Positions 15,893-24,494 of a DNA stretch of 64,000 bases are shown here, in pieces; within the stretch, counting starts at the first letter, position 1, and every line of letters starts with the position of its first letter. Source of the stretch: Poriferisodalis sp965116245 (GTDB taxonomy: Bacteria; Actinomycetota; Acidimicrobiia; Acidimicrobiales; Poriferisodalaceae); contig OZ220497.1 in the NCBI GenBank assembly GCA_965116245.1, positions 2,046,001-2,110,000 of the forward strand. The letters are read 5' to 3'. Under the pieces are notes generated by a model. That model saw nothing but the letters and a program-made list of their open reading frames with translations, was not told the origin of the DNA and searched no databases. A program made the translations under genes and the position numbers.

Positions 15893-16297
15893 ATGGAAAT
15901 AGCCGATGTCACGATGATCTCGATAGCGGCAAACACATTGTTTCTTACTTGGTTCAGTTTTTTGTGGCTGATCCGTAGCAGCAATTCTAAGGCCATCGAC
16001 ACTTTGCGTGATAGCACTGCACAATCCATTGCTGCTTTGCGTGACAGCAACACCCAATCCAATGACGCTCGACGTGCCGAACTCGGCCAGATGCGCTTAG
16101 AGTTAGGGCACCTAACCGGCCGCATTGACGATATGTCGCGCGAAGTTGGAAAGATAAAGGATGTTAGAGAGATAAAGAAAGACTTGAGGCACCTCCAGCG
16201 AGACGTGCAGGAGCTCACGGGACGGGTTGGCCGTATAGAGGGGCAACTCGTGGCCCCGGACCCCGCTTGGTTTCAGCGACCACCCGCCGCGGCCTAG
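15893..16297 (+). CDS. Membrane-anchored coiled-coil protein of unknown function
   Basis: 134 residues: one N-terminal membrane segment (SIAANTLFLTWFSFLWLI, about 10-27), then a long heptad-rich helix (SNSKAIDTLRDSTAQSIAAL to RRDVQELTGRVGRIE) and a Pro-rich tail. The internal repeat DTLRDSTAQSIAALRDSNTQS shows local duplication. The C-terminal coil should lie in the cytoplasm. No family recognised. An antisense frame at 15847-16218 appears to be a shadow. Confidence 0.55.
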   Translation: MEIADVTMISIAANTLFLTWFSFLWLIRSSNSKAIDTLRDSTAQSIAALRDSNTQSNDARRAELGQMRLELGHLTGRIDDMSREVGKIKDVREIKKDLRHLQRDVQELTGRVGRIEGQLVAPDPAWFQRPPAAA

Positions 16298-16360
16298 CCT
16301 TTATCGGCCCTCCGCTAACGTTCTTTGGTTAGGTTCCCGCGTACACCGACCCCAGCAGGG

Positions 16361-16416
16361 CCTCGACCCCTCCCAACAGGCGCTCAACCCCCACATCCCC
16401 CAAAGACACTAAACCT
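16361..16416. repeat. Weak ISL3-like end fragment
   Basis: Shares CCTCGACCCCT, CTCAACCC, a C/A-rich run and AAACCTC in the same order with 3839-3897 and 11224-11280, but is more diverged. It lies 110-165 bases beyond the stop of the IS3 transposase fragment. It could instead be a G/C-biased coincidence. Confidence 0.3.
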
Positions 16417-16525
16417 CAGACAGTCTGATATCTCGGCAGTGGATTGAACCGCTCTGGGTCTGTTGGAGGCTTGGGGTCTTGGATGTGAGGTGTTTCTGAT
16501 TTTGCGCGACGGTTTGTGGCTTGTT

Positions 16526-16960
16526 TCAGTCCGCATTGTGGGGGTGCTGTTGTCTGGATGGCAGTGAGTGTAGGGGTTGGGGCCATGGTGTGGTTGGGTG
16601 GTTGCGGTGTGAGGCTCGGCGGGCCCGGTCGGCGGTGTTGAGTCCGTCGCGGCGAGCGGTTCGGATGGCGTCGCCGCGGCCGCTGTGTTCGTCGTTGGGG
16701 GTGACATAGCCGATGGCTTCGTGCAGGCGGACGTTGTTGTAGTGGCTGCGGACTCGTTCGAGTTCGTTGGCCAGCATGGCGGGGTCATTGATGCGTTCTC
16801 GGTGGGAGTTCTCGCGTTTGGTGTGTCCCCATAGTGATTCGATCCAGGCTTGGTCGATTGGGGTGGGGAGACGCCCGAAGTGTTGAGCGATTGAGCACAC
16901 CGCCATGAACCGGCGGGTATCGCTCGGGTGCGTGGTGGTCGCAATCGCCAGCCGCGAGCC
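16526..16960 (-). pseudogene. IS3-family transposase C-terminal fragment
   Basis: Reading the minus strand from about 16960 gives DTRRFMAVCSIAQHFGRLP, then PIDQAWIESLWGHTKREN and HYNNVRLHEAIGYVTPNDEH. This is the last part of the rve integrase core, with the catalytic Glu of AWIES, and the typical IS3 C-terminus. The earlier catalytic Asp residues and OrfA are absent. Beyond DEH the frame carries an unusually Pro/His-rich tail. The remnant is inactive. Confidence 0.75.
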
Positions 16961-17035
16961 CGTCGGCCAGGTCGGCAGACCGCAGCCTCTGATTCGGCTG
17001 AGATTCCAGGCATGCTTACGCGTACGCTTCGCTAG

Positions 17036-17485
17036 GTGACCGCAACCGATAATCCAGCCACGTTCGTCTCTGTTGGCTACCAGGGCCGCAGCGTCGACGA
17101 ACTAGTCGAGCTTTTGGTTGATGCAAGCGTTGATGTCTTGGTTGATGTCCGGCTCAACGCCATCTCGCGAAAGAAGGGCTTCTCGAAATCAGCCCTCGCA
17201 ACGGCCCTAAGCGAGGCGGGAATCGAATACCGGCATGAACGGACGCTGGGCAACCCCAAGGAGAACCGGGAACCCTTTCGTCGGGGCGAGACTTCCGCTC
17301 GCGAAACGTATTTTCGTCACCTCACGAACGGCGCAGCGGCCGTATACGAAGAGATTGTCGAGCTGGCTCAAGGCGCCCGCGTCGCTCTGCTCTGCGACGA
17401 GCGTGACCACAATGAGTGCCATCGCTCCTGCATAATCGACGCTGCACAACGAATGTACCCAGGAGTCAGTCTGCTGAAACTCTAG
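17036..17485 (+). CDS. DUF488-family protein
   Basis: 149 residues from a GTG at 17036. Motifs are VGYQGRSVDELVELL, VDVRLNAISRKKGFSK and LLCDERDHNECHRSCI, the CxE..xCHR signature of DUF488. The family's function is not settled; members occur in mobile and defence regions. It directly follows the IS3 remnant and converges with a small RHH gene. Confidence 0.75.
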   Translation: MTATDNPATFVSVGYQGRSVDELVELLVDASVDVLVDVRLNAISRKKGFSKSALATALSEAGIEYRHERTLGNPKENREPFRRGETSARETYFRHLTNGAAAVYEEIVELAQGARVALLCDERDHNECHRSCIIDAAQRMYPGVSLLKL

Positions 17486-17595
17486 GAGCAGTTGGCAGCG
17501 CTGAGTCGGCTCGTCCGAACAAGCGCGTTGGCCTACGTGTTCAGCACCCTTGACGCAATCGGGGCAATGTCACAGGCCGAGCTAGTTCGATCGGT

Positions 17596-17814
17596 CTAGT
17601 CAGCCAGTCGGTCGAGGATTCTCTTGTAGCGTTCCATGGAAGCGGCCAGTCGCTTTTGAAAGTCGTGATGGGTCCGGCGTGACTCAATGTGGCTGTCGAT
17701 AGCACTTCGGACCGCCTCCGACACGCTCACTCCATCTATTTCGGCAATGAACTCAAGCGCCTCGGCCTGCTCAGCGGGCAGCCGCAAAGTCATTGCCTTA
17801 TAGTTCACGGCCAT
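17596..17814 (-). CDS. Orphan ribbon-helix-helix (CopG/Arc-like) antitoxin
   Basis: 72 residues: KAMTLRLPAEQAEALEFIAE forms the strand-helix of an RHH fold and VSVSEAVRSAIDSHIE the second helix, followed by a charged helical tail. No toxin gene is adjacent. A nested palindrome lies upstream at 17852-17887, consistent with autoregulation. Orphan antitoxin or stand-alone repressor are both possible. Confidence 0.7.
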   Translation of the reverse strand: MAVNYKAMTLRLPAEQAEALEFIAEIDGVSVSEAVRSAIDSHIESRRTHHDFQKRLAASMERYKRILDRLAD

Positions 17815-17851
17815 CTTGCTTTCCTAATGGTCAGCACTCTTCCATTGCTGT

Positions 17852-17887
17852 ATTGGTTTCAATTTAGCAAGATATCTTGATACCAAT
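17852..17887. promoter_or_regulatory. Nested inverted repeats upstream of the RHH gene
   Basis: Outer arms ATTGGTTTCAA (17852-17862) and TTGATACCAAT (17877-17887) match at 10 of 11 positions. A 12-bp perfect palindrome CAAGATATCTTG sits at 17868-17879, overlapping the outer right arm by three bases. The AT-rich block stands out and is 38 bases upstream of the start at 17814. A likely operator/promoter for the RHH repressor. Confidence 0.55.
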
Positions 17888-18088
17888 AATATCAAACGAG
17901 TTTCGGGCCTTGTAGCTGATCCATGTCCACGAGCGATAGCTGCCACGTACTTCCCAATGCTCGCAGCAGATGAGACTCACGAAGTAGGTGGACGACGTGC
18001 TGACCGATACCACGAGACGTAGGTGAAGGAGGAGCGGGGTGCGAACGAGACCGGTGCTTTGGTCTGTGAGTCCTGGGCGCTAGCACCG

Positions 18089-21000
18089 TCAGTCGACGAA
18101 ATCTTGGACTCTGGTGTCGCCCTGGACTACCAGAGTGTCGACGATGCGTTGCCGAACAGACAGTTCTTCATCACTGCAGTAGGCGTGGACGTCACGCAGC
18201 CAATCTGGGAGCAGGAGAGTCCGGGAGTCTTCTTCGTTCTTCGCGACGATTCGTTCGACCCACTTGATGCCAATAGATGCCTGCTCCTCAATCGGCTGGG
18301 TTCGCAACATGGCCACCATGGCGTTGATCGCCTCATGTCCGCCAGGCGACGCGTCAATCCAAGCATTGATCTCAGTCTGCCACTGTTGCGGCACAGGCCA
18401 GCAGATCGGTTCGCTCGTCAACTCGCGGTATCCGTTCCAGTGTTCGTAGGTCGTGCGCGGTAGGAGCGCTGCCAAGGCCGAGTGTTGCCGATACCAATAC
18501 GGATACTCTTGAAGGCGACTTCGCCAGCCTGATGAAGGTGTGTTGCGGCTCGACCGTCGACATACGCGGTCGAACGCTTTGCGGATCCGGGAAGCGTGAC
18601 GTCCGTCGTCCAGCGAACTTCTCTCTGACGGTGCTCGAGTACGTGCAATCAGGCCCAGAATCTCGCTCATCATTTGAGGCCACACTGTCCGCGCGGCGTC
18701 TGCCAGACCGCGGCGTTCTTCCGCTACGGCAGCGATCGCCTGCGCGAACTCTTGCAAGGCGTGCAGCGCGTCTGAAGCCAGGTCGCGGGCATGTTCTAAG
18801 AGCAGGTCGTTGTTTCCACATGCCGCGACCGTCAGGGCGGCACGCGCAGCGAACAGTGCATCGGACTCACTCTGGTGGTACCCGTACTCAAGCAGCTTGA
18901 TGCCACGGCGATGTGCTAGCAGGACTGCGGCGAGGAGCTCGGTCGCTTCGGAATGCATACACGTTGAGCAAGGCGCTTCTGCGCCGAGCGCTCGAAGCGC
19001 CGGATTGAGATAGGGAGCGACAACTTCCTGCGCTGTGGCGGCCGCGAGAGCCTGGGGCAAGGGTCCAGACAGCGACCCTCGGTTGTCTTTCGCCTTCCAC
19101 GACGACTGTCGAACCGAGGAGTGGCGCACCGATTTCTCCACTAGATCGAAAGCGAATCTGTGGTGGCAGTGCGGCCCGTCACATGGTGAGGTCCACACGC
19201 CGTCAAGCGCTTGACTAGCGCGGATGCGGACTTTGATGGGGGACATGGTGAACAGCCAGGTGAGGACCGCATCCTTCGGCGCTGCTCCTGAAGCGGCGAG
19301 TGCTTGCCGCAGTTCGGCGGCAGCAGGTGTGAGAAGGAGCGGCAGGCCCCGCGCAGCCGAAAGGAATGCGCAGTGCAGGTAGGGCTGGTTGTAGCCAGCT
19401 TTGTCAGGTGTACGCCCGACGTGCTCTGGCACAATTTCAATGAGAACCTGAGTAGACCACAGGAGATCATCAAGCGGTAAGGCGAGACCGTCGCGGTAAG
19501 CGCCTTCGAGAGCAGCGGCTGCGGTAGCGATAGGACCCTGACTCAGCAGATGACCGCCACCTGCAGACGGGTTAGTCAGTAGGTCGCGTGCGGCCGCCAC
19601 GTCAGCGATGAGTTCTTTGAGCACCAGTGGCGGCGGCCTGAGGAGCTGATCGAAACGGTCGACGTAGCGCAACCGGAGTCGCAGCGACTCGCTGAAGCGA
19701 GCGTAGTCAACACGATCTGTCTCAAGAGTCTCCGCGGCCTCCGGGTCATCTCGCAGCTGGACGACTATGCCTTGGTCGGTTTGGGTGGCGAACCACGAGT
19801 TCCGATCGAGCGATGCCGCCCAGCGCCGGACAACCGCTGCATCCTCCCAGAGTTCCAGTGCGCGGGCTACAAGCCGAGTGCCCACCGCCCGGAGCTCCTC
19901 GCTGCGATTGTCGTCTGCGCTCAGCGCCAGCGTCACCGCGACGCGCCCTGGGTCCCAGGCGCGGCGTTCGGGTGCCGTAGCGGGTGCTTCGGTCGCTGTA
20001 AGCGTTGGGTGCTCACTCGCAACTCGAGCGAACTCAAGATGCCAGATCCAAGGCTCCGAGAGGAACGGGTCGATGGCAGCGGTTTCGGGGCTGATATGGC
20101 GAACGAGCATCCCGTAGGCGAGAGCGGGCATCGCTAGGTTGTTGCAGTCGGTTAGAAGGGCTGGGACAAGTCCGTCCGGCGTCCATCGCTCTTCCTTGAT
20201 TAGCTCGTCGATGACGACCTCAAGGGCTTGCAGCGCGCTCATGCACGGGTAGGGACCCGTGGCCACCACTCGATACCAGAGCCACGTTTGCTTATCGCCG
20301 ACGTACCATCCTGGGGAGCCGGTGAGATTCAGTTCAAGTCCCGGACCATCTTGCGCATGAGCCGGATCATGCCTGCCTAGGATTTGCATCTGGGCACGGG
20401 CCGCGTGATCCAACATCCGGTTCAAACATCTCACCCCACCGATGAAGTCGGAGCGAAGCAGCGCCAGGAAGGGACCGCGGTAGTACGCGGGCAGCGGCCC
20501 AAAGCCCTGGAGATGGTGGCGACGGATTCCGTCCTCGCCGGGGCTGTCGCGCCCGAATTGCCGCTTGATGTAATAGGCTGCCGTGAGGTCGGCGAGCAGC
20601 TTCGGGCTGAACTGGGCAAGCGCCTCACCGGCCTGCGGCGACTCGAGCGCCGGAGCCAGGCATTGCGGTGCCCGGTCGGCCACTCGCCGCAGCATGGCCT
20701 CGCCTTCGCTACTCATGTCGGGACCGAGAAGAGCCAGGCAGCGGACAGTTGATTCGGACGTCAGCTCGTCGGGAAGGTCCCACGCTAGGACATCGAAGTC
20801 CTCGTCTTCTTCGCCTAAACCGCTCGATGGGAGCGCGGCTAACTGCGCTGACCGAGCTTCAGCGTCAGCCGCCGCTCGTGGCAAATGTGACGCTCTGCTT
20901 GCCGCCTCCGCTTCGGCGAACTCGCGCTTTCGTCGGTCGTCTTCGCTCACGCGATGCAAGATCAACTCCAGCAGACGCTGGCGGTTTCCTTCACCGGCAG

Positions 21001-23239
21001 GAGTTTGGGCGACGACAAGAGTAAGCAACCACCCCTCGATGAACTCAATCACCCCGGCGTTGGCGCCGCCGGGCCAGCCGTGCTCAAGGAGCAGTGCAGC
21101 CAGGTTCTCGGCCACCAGACGTTCAAGAATTCCTGAGCGTCGGAAACGCAGGTTAACGACGCGAAGTATGCGCTTCAGGCCATCTCCGCCCTCAGCTATG
21201 AACTCGTCCCACGATTCGAGAAGTAGTTGCCGAGCTTCTGGTAGGCCCAGGGCCACCTCCAAAGGGATGTCGGCCCAGCGGGGTCCAGCTCCTGAGGCGG
21301 CGAGTTCATCGAATATTCTCCGCGCTTTCTGCAGCGTCCAACGGGCAGCCAGATCGTCACTGTTGAGGAGCTTCTCGACTACCAGGCGCATGGCTGGTAG
21401 AGCCCAGCGTGGTGTGTTGTAGCGCTTCAGCCTCTCGACCGGCTCGGTGTCTTCACCGAGGACCTTGGCAACGGCGTAGGTGCGTAGGATGTCGTGGGTG
21501 AGCGATGGCGCGGTTGACCATGTGGACTCGCTTGAGTGCAGCACGCCGTCACGTCTTAGCCAGTCAACTGCTTCTGCATCAGGTTGCTCCGGCTCCACCC
21601 GACCGGGTTCGAGGGCATTCCTAGCAAGCTGCCTGAGCACGTTGTCGCGTGCATCCGGAGTCCCGCGCACTCTTCGATTGCGATCACGGACGAGGCCTGC
21701 CCAGATGGCATCCATCGCGGCGCTTTCGCTAAGCGGCAGATCGTCGCCGCCTGCTCGTGCGAGAAGGTCTGCAAGCGCTGCGACTCGTAGCAGCTCGCGG
21801 CTATGTGGATAGCTAGCCAGGCGTTGAAGAGCAGGAATCTGCTCAGCTAGACAGTCGATCTCCTCGTCAGTCAGACCTACCACCTCATGGTGAGCCAAAT
21901 TGACGCCGAGGTTTGCGGCGACGCTGTCAACAGCGGCGAGGCCATCCGAAGCGACCACAATGCACACCGCCACACCAGCTTGCAGCGCAGAGCGCGCCAG
22001 GCTGTCGAGCGGGGTTTCGTCCGTCTCGGCCTGGACATCGGCACCGTCAAGTACCAGGAGCCTGCCGGGCGCGTGCATCTCAGTGAGAACCCGCTCAAGC
22101 GGCGCTCCCAGCACTGACCGAAGCTCAGTGGGGTGACGCGGAAGATGTCGGAGGTTAAGGACGACGGCTTCAAAGTCGTCGGGTTCGGATGCTTCCTGTT
22201 GTTCAACGAAGGCTCGCAGCAGTGCGCTTTTGCCTGTTCCGGAGTTGCCAGTGACGATCAGGACCCGGCTGCCGTCAAGCGCCGATGCGAGCTCTGCTAC
22301 CGCCTCTCCGCGGGGAAGATGGATCTCATCCTCGCCGCAAATCAGCCGCACCCTGTCACGAGCCTCGCGATCCAGCCGACGCAGCTCCTGCCACGCCGCT
22401 TTCTCCGCATGGCGGTCAAGTCGGAGCGCTGCATGAGCGTCGCGAACAAGGTGTTTGCGTCGAACCACGGCGGCGAGCGGCGAGTAACTAGCGGCAAGCG
22501 ATTCCAACTTGGCGCGAAGCACATCTGCGCCATCCTCAGTCTGATTGCGGGCCCAGTCTTTGAGTTCGGTGGAGAGAGCTCTCCAATCGGGCTCGTCCGG
22601 TGCCTCAAGGTGGGGCATCAAGACGTGTAACTGCTGTAACAGCTTCCAGGTCGTTGCGGCGGCGTCACCATCCGACGGAAGCGCAGCGGCTACGAGATCC
22701 CGAAAATGCTCGTACCTGTTCTTTAGCTCTTTTTTGGGGCGGCCGTCAGGCGCCATCTCTACAGCAAACGCTGCAGCGTCCCTGCTCCTCGCGAGATTCG
22801 CCAACTTCGCAAGCTCGCATGCGCTGGACTGGCGGCCAGCGACTGTCAAGATCAGGCGACGTTCCACACCGGGCTTCATTGGAGTCTTCAGGGCTTCCAC
22901 GAATGTGCTGATGAGCTTCTTCGTGTCCGCGTGGCTACGAACGAAAGTCGGGCTACGCCTAACGGCGACCCAGAGCTCAAGCGACTCTGACTCCTCGCCG
23001 TCTCGCGTTAGGCTAACGTGTAGGTCATCTACGGGTCCGACGTGTCCTTGCTGGAAGGCGACTGTAGTAACTAGCCAACCCTCGGCCTCGGCGCGGGCAG
23101 CGCCGGTCAGCATCGCTGCCAGATAACGAACGGCGACACGGCGTTCAAACGTCACTCCGCCACCTCCCGTTGAGTACGACGACGCAACCCGGTTGGAGTT
23201 GGGTTGTCTTTCGGCAGCGGTGCTGCCGGGATCCGTCAC
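18089..23239 (-). CDS. Large P-loop NTPase with Avs/STAND-like architecture, putative antiphage protein
   Basis: About 1716 residues from the GTG at 23239, which has AGGAG ten bases upstream; a TTG at 23275 is an alternative. Three parts are visible. Residues 20-150 start YSTGGGGVTFERRVAVRYLA and contain VDDLHV then LELWVAVRR, resembling a PD-(D/E)xK nuclease-like (Cap4/DUF4297-type) domain with the usual Lys replaced by Arg. Residues about 325-480 hold Walker A TGNSGTGKS and Walker B RLLVLDGAD. The remaining 1200 residues are helical without known motifs, including two Cys pairs (CDGPHCHH and CSTC). Effector, NTPase and long sensor is the layout of Avs and other STAND defence proteins, which recognise phage proteins directly. 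This assignment is by layout, not proven homology. The gene stands alone on its strand beside other defence genes. Confidence 0.65.
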   Translation of the reverse strand: MTDPGSTAAERQPNSNRVASSYSTGGGGVTFERRVAVRYLAAMLTGAARAEAEGWLVTTVAFQQGHVGPVDDLHVSLTRDGEESESLELWVAVRRSPTFVRSHADTKKLISTFVEALKTPMKPGVERRLILTVAGRQSSACELAKLANLARSRDAAAFAVEMAPDGRPKKELKNRYEHFRDLVAAALPSDGDAAATTWKLLQQLHVLMPHLEAPDEPDWRALSTELKDWARNQTEDGADVLRAKLESLAASYSPLAAVVRRKHLVRDAHAALRLDRHAEKAAWQELRRLDREARDRVRLICGEDEIHLPRGEAVAELASALDGSRVLIVTGNSGTGKSALLRAFVEQQEASEPDDFEAVVLNLRHLPRHPTELRSVLGAPLERVLTEMHAPGRLLVLDGADVQAETDETPLDSLARSALQAGVAVCIVVASDGLAAVDSVAANLGVNLAHHEVVGLTDEEIDCLAEQIPALQRLASYPHSRELLRVAALADLLARAGGDDLPLSESAAMDAIWAGLVRDRNRRVRGTPDARDNVLRQLARNALEPGRVEPEQPDAEAVDWLRRDGVLHSSESTWSTAPSLTHDILRTYAVAKVLGEDTEPVERLKRYNTPRWALPAMRLVVEKLLNSDDLAARWTLQKARRIFDELAASGAGPRWADIPLEVALGLPEARQLLLESWDEFIAEGGDGLKRILRVVNLRFRRSGILERLVAENLAALLLEHGWPGGANAGVIEFIEGWLLTLVVAQTPAGEGNRQRLLELILHRVSEDDRRKREFAEAEAASRASHLPRAAADAEARSAQLAALPSSGLGEEDEDFDVLAWDLPDELTSESTVRCLALLGPDMSSEGEAMLRRVADRAPQCLAPALESPQAGEALAQFSPKLLADLTAAYYIKRQFGRDSPGEDGIRRHHLQGFGPLPAYYRGPFLALLRSDFIGGVRCLNRMLDHAARAQMQILGRHDPAHAQDGPGLELNLTGSPGWYVGDKQTWLWYRVVATGPYPCMSALQALEVVIDELIKEERWTPDGLVPALLTDCNNLAMPALAYGMLVRHISPETAAIDPFLSEPWIWHLEFARVASEHPTLTATEAPATAPERRAWDPGRVAVTLALSADDNRSEELRAVGTRLVARALELWEDAAVVRRWAASLDRNSWFATQTDQGIVVQLRDDPEAAETLETDRVDYARFSESLRLRLRYVDRFDQLLRPPPLVLKELIADVAAARDLLTNPSAGGGHLLSQGPIATAAAALEGAYRDGLALPLDDLLWSTQVLIEIVPEHVGRTPDKAGYNQPYLHCAFLSAARGLPLLLTPAAAELRQALAASGAAPKDAVLTWLFTMSPIKVRIRASQALDGVWTSPCDGPHCHHRFAFDLVEKSVRHSSVRQSSWKAKDNRGSLSGPLPQALAAATAQEVVAPYLNPALRALGAEAPCSTCMHSEATELLAAVLLAHRRGIKLLEYGYHQSESDALFAARAALTVAACGNNDLLLEHARDLASDALHALQEFAQAIAAVAEERRGLADAARTVWPQMMSEILGLIARTRAPSERSSLDDGRHASRIRKAFDRVCRRSSRNTPSSGWRSRLQEYPYWYRQHSALAALLPRTTYEHWNGYRELTSEPICWPVPQQWQTEINAWIDASPGGHEAINAMVAMLRTQPIEEQASIGIKWVERIVAKNEEDSRTLLLPDWLRDVHAYCSDEELSVRQRIVDTLVVQGDTRVQDFVD

Positions 23240-23372
23240 TTGCCAACTACTCCTTGTCTGCAAGCCGCTCGGCAAGGCTTAACGCGGCGGCGGTCCCCGG
23301 GTGTCCGTTCGTGCTCACTGGATGTCGCCTATCTTTCAACTTAGGACATATTACATGACTGTCATTCGAATG

Positions 23373-23419
23373 TTGCGAATAATTCCTAAAATGCGACTGT
23401 GTTGAATATTGCGAATAAT
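23373..23419. repeat. Two direct repeats in the 5' region of a toxin-antitoxin pair
   Basis: TTGCGAATAAT occurs at 23373-23383 and again at 23409-23419, 36 bases apart (start to start), in an AT-rich gap between the divergent NTPase gene and the excisionase-like gene at 23479. The spacing and place suit an operator for the antitoxin. Confidence 0.5.
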
Positions 23420-23478
23420 CAGATTATGGGTTACCATCCCACTCCAGTTCTGCGACAACAACGAGGGGTGCGTGCGCC

Positions 23479-23949
23479 ATGGCGCGAGGATCAGTGCGGG
23501 AACTTGAGCTGCTGGATGAGCAGGAAGCTGAGCAGGCTGCGAGTGCTGTTGAGCAGCTCACAGAGTTCCTGCGCTCCCATCCGACGCCGACGACGCACGT
23601 CCAGTTGGTTAGTGAGGATCCCGACGGTGTCACCCCGATCGTGGTTCCGTCGGTCGCTTTCGGATTCTTCGTTGAAGTTCTGGCAGAGTTGGCAAACGGC
23701 AACGCTGTCACTGTTGCTCCGGTGTATGCCGAACTCACAACGCAGCAGGCCGCCGATCTCTTGAACGTCAGCCGGCCTTATCTGATCAAGCTGCTTGACG
23801 AGCAGGAAATTCCCTACCGGCGGGTGGGGAATCGACGCAAGGTCTTGCTGGTTGATCTGATTGAATACCAAAGACGCGATGAGGCGATGCGACGAGACGT
23901 AGCCGACAAGCTCACCAGTGAGGCCCAAGACATCGCACTCAACTACTAG
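23479..23949 (+). CDS. Excisionase-type HTH antitoxin
   Basis: 156 residues. The C-terminal half holds the excisionase/MerR-like helix-turn-helix LTTQQAADLLNVSRPYLIKLL, then IPYRRVGNRRKVLLVDLIEY, a well-known antitoxin type paired with PIN toxins. The N-terminal half is a helical region probably involved in dimerisation or toxin contact. The PIN gene follows 6 bases after the stop. A direct-repeat operator lies upstream. Confidence 0.82.
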   Translation: MARGSVRELELLDEQEAEQAASAVEQLTEFLRSHPTPTTHVQLVSEDPDGVTPIVVPSVAFGFFVEVLAELANGNAVTVAPVYAELTTQQAADLLNVSRPYLIKLLDEQEIPYRRVGNRRKVLLVDLIEYQRRDEAMRRDVADKLTSEAQDIALNY

Positions 23950-23954
23950 TCACG

Positions 23955-24275
23955 GTGTCGTTTGTAGCCCTCTACGACGCCAACGTCCTCTACCCGGGGT
24001 CGTTGCGGGACCTGTTGGTACGTCTAGGCCAGTCCAGGCTCTTCCAGGCAAAGTGGACCGAGCAGATCCTTGACGAGGTCTTCAGAGCGATCGTGCGCAA
24101 CCAGCCTGAACTTGGAGGCAAACTCGTTCGGACACGTGAACTCATGACCGATGCCATTGCCGATGTCAGTGTTGGAGGCTACGAGCCTCTGGTCGCGAGT
24201 ATCGAGCTGCCGGATCCGAGAGACCGACATGTGTTGGCTGCTGCGGCAATACGCCAGCAGCTCGGCCCACCGTGA
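23955..24275 (+). pseudogene. PIN-domain toxin truncated at its C-terminus
   Basis: 106 residues from a GTG: FVALYDANVLYPGSLRDLL has the first catalytic Asp, and DEVFRAIVRNQPEL and DPRDRHVLAAAAIR give the middle acidic residues. Intact members continue with a strand and the last Asp (VTxNxxDF), about 60-80 more residues. Here the frame ends QQLGPP and stop. No convincing continuation is seen; a neighbouring frame ends DIFDAGLRPGLARG at 24366. Loss of the last active-site residue suggests an inactive or weakened toxin. Confidence 0.65.
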
Positions 24276-24494
24276 CTGGTCGGCCCCTGAAGTTATAGCG
24301 GCTGGACTTGCCTGGGCCGCGGACATCTTTGATGCCGGATTGCGTCCAGGCCTCGCGCGCGGCTAGCCCGCTTAGGCGCGACTGCCGCGAGAGCCTTGGG
24401 CGTCGTTCCGGTTGAGTGTCACAGGGCGCATCTACGATGAGGGGATTGTGAGCATCCTTGAAAGTGCGAGTTCGACGCGTTAGCGGCCGGAGGT

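Noticed and set aside
15847..16218. 123-codon minus-strand frame opposite the membrane/coiled-coil gene
   Set aside because: Ser/Met/Arg-rich without homology; the plus-strand frame has a convincing membrane segment and heptads.
17892..18086. Minus-strand frame of 64 codons just after the large NTPase gene
   Set aside because: It ends in coding-like sequence (GIGQHVVHLLRESHLLRALG), but the first half is low-complexity Pro/Arg/Ser/His, it is in another frame than the NTPase and no family is recognised. Perhaps a remnant, not supportable as a gene.
23240..23275. TTG start 12 codons upstream for the large NTPase
   Set aside because: The GTG at 23239 has AGGAG at ten bases; the upstream TTG has no visible ribosome-binding site. 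It cannot be excluded.
24151..24366. Frame overlapping the end of the PIN gene, ending DIFDAGLRPGLARG
   Set aside because: Could be a frameshifted toxin tail, but it lacks the VTxNxxDF strand that would prove it.
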